Source: Amphibalanus amphitrite
Lineage: Eukaryota > Arthropoda > Thecostraca > Balanomorpha > Balanidae
DNA length: 64,000 nucleotides
Assembly: GCF_019059575.1 (NCBI RefSeq)
Contig: NW_024881595.1
Coordinates: 992,001-1,056,000, forward strand
Direction of reading: 5' to 3'
In this document: piece by piece, positions 58,542 to 64,000 of the stretch
Numbering within the stretch: the stretch's first letter is position 1
How the letters are laid out: each line of letters begins with the position of its first letter
Made by a program: the position numbers and the translations under genes
The notes under the pieces: model-generated
Databases searched by the model: none
Seen by the model: only the letters and a program-made list of their open reading frames with translations
Told to the model about the DNA's origin: nothing

Positions 58542-58785
58542 CATGCCGCGAGGTGTGCTCCTTATGCGCTCTGAGACGGGCGCTGTTGAACGACCCAACA
58601 TGCATGCCGCGAGGTGTGCACCTTATGCGCTCTGAGACGGGCGCTGTTGCACGACCCAACATGCATGCCGCGGGGTGTGCTCCTTATGCGCTCTGAGACG
58701 GGCGCTGTTGAACGACCCAACATGCATGCCGCGAGGTGTGCTCCTTGTGCGCTCTGAGACGGGCGCTGTTGAACCTTGATCCGTA
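58542..58785 (+). repeat. four copies of a 61-bp tandem repeat
   Basis: CATGCCGCG(A/G)GGTGTGC starts at 58542, 58603, 58664 and 58725. Copies differ at only a few positions, and the last diverges at its end. It lies just upstream of the Pao primer binding site, so it is probably inside the 5' LTR, where such repeats often act in transcription. Confidence 0.82.
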
Positions 58786-58967
58786 AATTATTCATCTGTG
58801 TTTATTTATTTACCGATTAGATACTTCCCTTCTTCATTATTCGTTCACTGCCTCTATTAATCCTACATCCTCTCACAATTTCCCCCGGCCGCCAACCCGA
58901 ATGCTGCGAGACGTAACAAACACTATACAGTCCACACAAGAAAGCCAGAGACGTCCGCAACATTCGC

Positions 58968-58985
58968 TGGTCCTCCGGGCCGGAT
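58968..58985 (+). other. Pao primer binding site, tRNA-Tyr-like
   Basis: TGGTCCTCCGGGCCGGAT matches the complement of an animal tRNA-Tyr 3' end (TGGTCCTTCGAGCCGGAT from memory) at 16 of 18 positions. It lies 150 bp before the Gag start. The 5' LTR would end just upstream, perhaps with the CA at 58961-58962. The LTR start could not be fixed without the 3' copy. Confidence 0.6.
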
Positions 58986-59117
58986 GGTATCAGTTAAGAA
59001 TGTAAGAAGTCAAGAAGAGAATGTACAATAAGTCGATACTGTGCGTGAACGACCGTCCGTGACGTCGATAAGTTCTGCTCCCACCGTGTCAGTCGAATTG
59101 AGAAGCATCGTGGACCG

Positions 59118-62100
59118 ATGGAAGACGCGATGGAGACGGAGCACCAGGAGACGACGCCTGAGAATTGCGAGCCTGCAGGGCAAGAGGAGACAGAGACGGA
59201 GAACCGGGAGACGATGCCAGAGAACTGCGACCCTGCAGGAGGAGAGGATGGAGATATCACCGCTGAACGGAAGGCATTAAAGCTTCATCGCGGTCGCAAG
59301 GCGGCCATGTTCACACGCTCGTGTAACAGGGCTGACGCGCAAATAGCGCGGCGAGCCAGTGAAGAGGAATTGAAGAAGCGGCTCGAGACGCTGCACACAA
59401 CGCTGGACGCCGTCATGGAGGCAAATGAGGAGTTTGTAGAGAAGTTGCAAGATGTGAGCGAGCTGGAAGAAGCGGAGGAGTACGCCACAAGAATAACAGC
59501 ACGGCACGCCGAAACGGTCGCAAGAATTGAAGAGGCGATAACTCGCCCATCAGCGAGCCGCTCAGCGTCACGCACAGGAATGCTCCCCCTACCATCGGTG
59601 CAACTTGAGGAAGGAAGCAAAGTGTGCGGGTCTCACATATCACGAGGCTCAAAGGCTTCAGCCACTTTCAAGGAGGCTGAAATCACCGCGGAATTGAAAG
59701 CTCTCGAACTAAAGCATCTCAAAGCAAGGAAAGAAAGAGAACGAGAGATGAGAAAACAGGAAGATATGCTGGAAGAAGCAAGGAAAGAAAGAGAACGGGC
59801 GACGGAAGAAGCAAGGAAAGAAAGAGAACGAGAGATGAGAAAACAAGAAGATTTGCTGGAAGAAAGGGCTCTAGAAGAGGAAGTGGAACGTGCGACTTTG
59901 AAGGCGCGTCTCTGGAGGGCCGCTGGCAACGAGTTGGAGTGGGAACGAAGACACGACTTTGAAGATGAGGTCGCTGTGGAAGTGGCGCCTAGTCGTCAAA
60001 ACAACACCGGATGCGGCCGCGAGAAGGGAAACGAGCAAGAGCAAGGACGCGTGATCAGTGGCTTGGGAGAGCTCCGGCGCAAGCCGCCGCCACCGAAAGC
60101 TACTAGTACCTCTCCGATGGCCGACGAGACGCCGAGAACTGCCAACCAGGACCCAGCCAGCTGGGTGACAGCGTTGGGTTCCGAGCGGCGATGTGACGTC
60201 CCGGGTCCATCAGCATTCGTGAAAAGTATACCACGTCTGACACTGCCTACCTTCCGAGGCAGCCCTCAGGAGTGGCCTCGCTGGATCGGCCTATTTAAGG
60301 CTCTCGTCCACGACCAGCCGTCTCTATCGGACTCAGAGCGAATGGCTCACTTGCAGAACGCAGTAGAAGGGCCGGCAGCCCAAGCTATTGAAGGCATGCT
60401 GTTCAATGGTAGCCTCTACCTGGAAGCTCTGAGAACCCTACAAGAAAGATTTGGGAGAGAAGAAGACATCATCCAAAGTCACTTGAGGAAAATCTTCACT
60501 TCCAACCCACCAGCTCTCACGGATCTTCCAGCCATGGAAAAGTTCTACGCCATCGTTCATAACACAGTGACCGTCCTACAGAATCTTGGCTATTCAAGCG
60601 ATCTGTCCAGTAGTGAGAACCTCAGGAGGGTGGTGGAGAAGCTGCCGAATGAGCTGGCCAGAGAATGGGGTCGTGAAGTGTTTCGGCTACGGCCAGAACG
60701 ACCCACTCTGAAGACCTTCAGCGAATGGCTTCAGGTGCAAGTCAGCATCCTCAGCTTCTCGGCCGTCCAGTCCGGGACGTCGGAACGGAAACGTGCAACA
60801 GGCACGCAGCGGGAAGGAGCTGTACGGAGGACAGCGCTCACGACTGGAGCGACCCACGAAGCTGGAGAAGTGGAGCCACGTTCACCGCCGCCCTGTCTGG
60901 TGTGCAGTGAAAAACACAGGGTAACTGACTGCCCGTCGTTCAAGGGCAAAACATTGGAAGTGAGAATGGAAGTGGTGTACGAGAACGGTCTTTGCTTCTC
61001 TTGTCTGAGGAAGGGTCACTGGACCAGGAGTTGCAGATCCTCTCGGAAGTGCGGAGTGAAGGGCTGCAAGCTCACTCACCACCCATTACTGCACAGAAGC
61101 TCAGGACACGCGAGGCATGAGGAGGGAAGCTCAAGGGAAGAAGACTCTCCGAGCGGATCCTCAACGGCTGCGGCACCACATCCGCAAGCTAAGGGAACGG
61201 GAAGCTCGCCGTTTGTAGCAGCCTCCCTGAGCGATGAGACCGACACACTGCTACAGGTCGTTCAGGTGCGCGTCCACGGAGCAACCAAATCAAAAGACGT
61301 CCTGGCGCTGCTAGATACCGGAGCGCAGACGTCACTGTGCAGCGCTGATGTCCTGCAGGAGTTGGGCATCACCGGGGACCTTCGCCAGCTCTGCATCCAA
61401 AATGTGGAGGGAAGCGGAGCGCAGAAACCCTCTGAACGCGTTACCCTGACAGTTAGCGCACTGGGCGATGGTGCGAAGAGAGGACACATTGAAATCCCTG
61501 AAGCCTGGGCTGTACCATCACTGAATGTGACAGCCCCCACGGTATCCCACCGCCAACTCAGGCAATGCGAACATCTCCGGGGACTAGAATTTCCGCAGTA
61601 TGATGGCGGTGATGTGAAACTGCTGCTCGGAGGGAACGTGCTGGAAGCTGTTCTCCAACAGGAAGTACGAGTGGGTCGTTCCAACCAGCCAGCAGCTATA
61701 AGAACCGAGTTTGGATGGGCACTGGCTGGTTCCATATCAGCGGTGGTGCCAAGCAGCCTGCGCCAGGTTATGTTCCTGCAGCGCAACGACCAGAGCAGCG
61801 ACGACGACCTAGCAACCTCCGTGAAGGACTGGTGGTCCACGGAGGCTTTCGGGACCAAGTACGACAAGCCTGTGGCACAGTCCAAAGAGGACGAGCGTGC
61901 GCTGTCAATCCTGAAGAGCAAAACAAAAAGGCTTCCAGACAGGTATGAAACAGGGATGCTCTGGAAGGAAGACCGGGTGGAGCTCCCCGACAACAGACGG
62001 ATGGCAATGAAACGGCTCGAAGCCACGGAACGAAAACTCAAACGCAACCCCGACCTGGCCGGTGCGTATCGAGAAACATTGCAAGCCTACATACATGAAG

Positions 62101-64000
62101 GACACGCACGAAAACTTACGCCCGAGGAAGCGTCACAGCACAAGGGACGGAGATGGTTCTTGCCGCACCATGCAGTCACCAACCCCAACAAACCGGGCAA
62201 GGTGAGAGTGGTTTTCGATGCTGCGGCGAAATTTCAGGGCACGAGCCTGAATGACAAGCTGCTGACCGGACCAGACCTTCTGAAGAGCCTGCCGGGGGTG
62301 CTAATGCGCTTCAGGGAGGAACCTATCGCCCTAACAGCAGACATCGAAAAGATGTACCATCAAGTCCGAGTGACCGAGGAAGACCAGCCTTCACTAAGTT
62401 TCCTCTGGCGCGATTTAGACACAGCTAGACCGCCAGATGTCTACCAAATGCAAGTGGTTGTCTTTGGCGCCAAATCGTCCCCGGCAATGGCGAACTACGT
62501 GCTCCAAATGACGGCCCAAGCTCACCAAGAGCAAGCAGCCCCGAACAGCGACGTGCATGCTGCTGTGGCCGCCGTTTTCACCAACTTCTACATGGATGAT
62601 TTTCTGAAGTCGGAGAGAACACCAGAGACGGCCATAAAGATGCAACGGGAGCTATCGAAGCTCCTGGCCTCTGGCGGTTTCCGACTGACCAAGTGGCTGA
62701 GCAACTCCAGGGAGGTTCTGGAAAGCATACCGGTATCGGAGCGAGCTCGAGGGAGCACGGACCTCGGCCTACAGCACCTCCCAGCGGAGAAGACCCTTGG
62801 CGTTATCTGGGACAGCGAGAAAGATACTCTGAGCTTCCAAGTCACGACCACAGAGGCCCAAGCTACCAAACGGGAAGTCCTCAGACAGACAGCATCGGTC
62901 TTCGACCCGCTGGGCATCGGCGCTCCATTCATCATCCGAGCCAAGATATTGCTACAGCACCTATGGACGCTGGACTTGAACTGGGACCAGGCACTGCCTG
63001 ATCCGGAGGAGAGGAAGTGGAGGCAGTGGCGTGAAGAGCTCCAACGGCTGAAAGAAGTCGCCGTGCCGCGCTGCCTCAAGCCAGTCGAAGGGAAAGTTGT
63101 CAGCAGCCAGTTCCACGCGTTCTGCGACGCGTCGGAAACTGCGTTTGGTGCGGTCATTTACCTCCGCACTTCGCTGACGAACGGTGATCACCACTGTTCA
63201 TTCGTCATGAGCAAAACGCGGGTGGCACCCCTGAAGCAGATGTCCATCGTGCGGCTGGAACTACAGGCCGCAGTGCTGGCGGCCAGGCTTATGGACACCG
63301 TGCTCAAGGAAGCAACAGTGGCGACGGAAGCGGTGACCTTCTGGTCTGACAGTAAGGTGGTGCTACAGTACGTCGCGAACGAAAGCCGAAGGTTTCATGT
63401 CTTCGTAGCCAACAGGGTGGCTGAAATTCATGACCTGACCAGAAAGGAGCAGTGGCGTCACGTGCCAGGGACGCTGAATCCTGCAGACGACTGCTCAAGA
63501 GGGCTGGCCGCGTCAGAGCTAACGCCAGACTGCAGATGGCTCCGCGGACCCAGATTTCTGTGGCAAGATGAGGAAGACTGGCCATCAAAGCAAGACGCGA
63601 GCCCGCTCAGAGCAGGACAGGAGGAAGTGAAGGAAGAGAAATTCGCTGGACTCACACTCCAACGACAGCCCATGCTACCAGACGCCACCAAGTTCTCGTG
63701 CTGGCTCAAGTACCGTCGAGTGGCGGCCTGGGTGAGACGTTTCACTCACAACGCAGCCATGCGCGCCTCAGACGCTGAAACGCGCCTCAGCGGACCTCTC
63801 AGTGCCCAAGAGCTCAGAGATGCCGAAATCTGGATCCTGAAACAGACGCAGAGGACAAGCTATCCGGAGGAAACTCGCAGTCTGGCGCTGGAGAAAGAGC
63901 TCCCTGGGAAGAGTGGTCTACTTCCGCTCTCACCATACCTCGACGACGATGGCCTGATGAGAGTTGGCGGGAGACTGGGAAACGCGTCAGTCTCAAAAGA
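59118..64000 (+). CDS. BEL/Pao retrotransposon Gag-Pol polyprotein, 3'-truncated by window
   Basis: One frame runs open from ATG 59118 to the window edge (1627 codons, no stop). In order: an acidic N-terminus; a long charged coiled coil with repeated ARKERERE units (about residues 185-265); a Gag domain (TLPTFRGSPQEWPRWI, about 376); two zinc knuckles, CLVCSEKHRVTDC (593) and CFSCLRKGHWTRSC (626), followed by a C..C..HH element typical of Pao; an aspartic protease with DTGAQTS (733); a reverse transcriptase with YMDD (1158-1161); and RNase H with FCDASETAFGAVIY (about 1335). The last residues (LDDDGLMRVGGRLGN) begin the zinc-binding region before integrase. Gag and Pol are in one frame, as in many Pao elements. 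All visible catalytic motifs are intact, so the copy is probably young. It may sit in a nord/NDNF intron. Confidence 0.93.
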   Translation, partial: MEDAMETEHQETTPENCEPAGQEETETENRETMPENCDPAGGEDGDITAERKALKLHRGRKAAMFTRSCNRADAQIARRASEEELKKRLETLHTTLDAVMEANEEFVEKLQDVSELEEAEEYATRITARHAETVARIEEAITRPSASRSASRTGMLPLPSVQLEEGSKVCGSHISRGSKASATFKEAEITAELKALELKHLKARKEREREMRKQEDMLEEARKERERATEEARKEREREMRKQEDLLEERALEEEVERATLKARLWRAAGNELEWERRHDFEDEVAVEVAPSRQNNTGCGREKGNEQEQGRVISGLGELRRKPPPPKATSTSPMADETPRTANQDPASWVTALGSERRCDVPGPSAFVKSIPRLTLPTFRGSPQEWPRWIGLFKALVHDQPSLSDSERMAHLQNAVEGPAAQAIEGMLFNGSLYLEALRTLQERFGREEDIIQSHLRKIFTSNPPALTDLPAMEKFYAIVHNTVTVLQNLGYSSDLSSSENLRRVVEKLPNELAREWGREVFRLRPERPTLKTFSEWLQVQVSILSFSAVQSGTSERKRATGTQREGAVRRTALTTGATHEAGEVEPRSPPPCLVCSEKHRVTDCPSFKGKTLEVRMEVVYENGLCFSCLRKGHWTRSCRSSRKCGVKGCKLTHHPLLHRSSGHARHEEGSSREEDSPSGSSTAAAPHPQAKGTGSSPFVAASLSDETDTLLQVVQVRVHGATKSKDVLALLDTGAQTSLCSADVLQELGITGDLRQLCIQNVEGSGAQKPSERVTLTVSALGDGAKRGHIEIPEAWAVPSLNVTAPTVSHRQLRQCEHLRGLEFPQYDGGDVKLLLGGNVLEAVLQQEVRVGRSNQPAAIRTEFGWALAGSISAVVPSSLRQVMFLQRNDQSSDDDLATSVKDWWSTEAFGTKYDKPVAQSKEDERALSILKSKTKRLPDRYETGMLWKEDRVELPDNRRMAMKRLEATERKLKRNPDLAGAYRETLQAYIHEGHARKLTPEEASQHKGRRWFLPHHAVTNPNKPGKVRVVFDAAAKFQGTSLNDKLLTGPDLLKSLPGVLMRFREEPIALTADIEKMYHQVRVTEEDQPSLSFLWRDLDTARPPDVYQMQVVVFGAKSSPAMANYVLQMTAQAHQEQAAPNSDVHAAVAAVFTNFYMDDFLKSERTPETAIKMQRELSKLLASGGFRLTKWLSNSREVLESIPVSERARGSTDLGLQHLPAEKTLGVIWDSEKDTLSFQVTTTEAQATKREVLRQTASVFDPLGIGAPFIIRAKILLQHLWTLDLNWDQALPDPEERKWRQWREELQRLKEVAVPRCLKPVEGKVVSSQFHAFCDASETAFGAVIYLRTSLTNGDHHCSFVMSKTRVAPLKQMSIVRLELQAAVLAARLMDTVLKEATVATEAVTFWSDSKVVLQYVANESRRFHVFVANRVAEIHDLTRKEQWRHVPGTLNPADDCSRGLAASELTPDCRWLRGPRFLWQDEEDWPSKQDASPLRAGQEEVKEEKFAGLTLQRQPMLPDATKFSCWLKYRRVAAWVRRFTHNAAMRASDAETRLSGPLSAQELRDAEIWILKQTQRTSYPEETRSLALEKELPGKSGLLPLSPYLDDDGLMRVGGRLGNASVSK

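Noticed and set aside
61262-62047. 261-codon minus-strand frame and similar frames under the Pao polyprotein
   Set aside because: They are antisense shadows of the intact Gag-Pol frame.

Overview
The window looks like nuclear DNA of an arthropod, probably a crustacean. This is inferred from GC-rich multi-exon genes in AT-rich, transposon-dense non-coding DNA, GT-AG introns, and the mix of families present (a nord/NDNF-type gene and a BEL/Pao retrotransposon). There is nothing prokaryotic: no operons, no CRISPR, and I found no tRNA or rRNA gene. All recognised genes are on the + strand and were assembled by reading exon, phase and splice-site continuity.

Layout. 1-4105: AT-rich flank, then a 3.3-kb inverted-repeat element (762-4101) holding a GC-rich, coding-like but broken block. 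4728-5565: the last two exons of a PHD-finger gene resembling the C-terminus of TAF3/BIP2. 9386-32686: a complete six-exon GTPBP10 gene (Obg-type mitochondrial GTPase, 387 codons plus stop). Its third intron is 21 kb and is a nest of repeats: a TTAA-flanked element (10909-12097), a 12.7-kb foldback element built of 143-bp tandem repeats (13149-25887, 9-bp target-site duplication), two (CAGCT)n blocks, and a second type of TTAA-flanked element (27183-29744). 33818-35596: a complete three-exon SSR3 gene (TRAP gamma, 184 codons plus stop) with a poly(A) signal. 36330-37530: an inverted second copy of the 10909 element. 38414-47616: gene-poor DNA with a 301-bp hAT-type MITE, a 1.96-kb hAT-type element with a 48-bp perfect palindrome, and several hairpins. 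48344-55457: nine exons of a nord/NDNF-type secreted protein whose 3' end is not seen. 58540-64000: 5' part of a BEL/Pao retrotransposon (61-bp tandem repeats, a tRNA-Tyr-like primer binding site, and a Gag-Pol frame open to the window edge).

The genes are unrelated housekeeping or secretory genes and do not form a pathway: GTPBP10 serves mitoribosome assembly, SSR3 the ER translocon, and nord/NDNF extracellular signalling. The most unusual feature is the intronic foldback element. Its arms are tandem repeats carrying about three copies per monomer of TCAAGGTCA, the extended half-site recognised by FTZ-F1/NR5 and ERR-type nuclear receptors, so probably more than 200 sites in all. The arms also show a 1754-bp higher-order repeat and share rare variants in mirror order.
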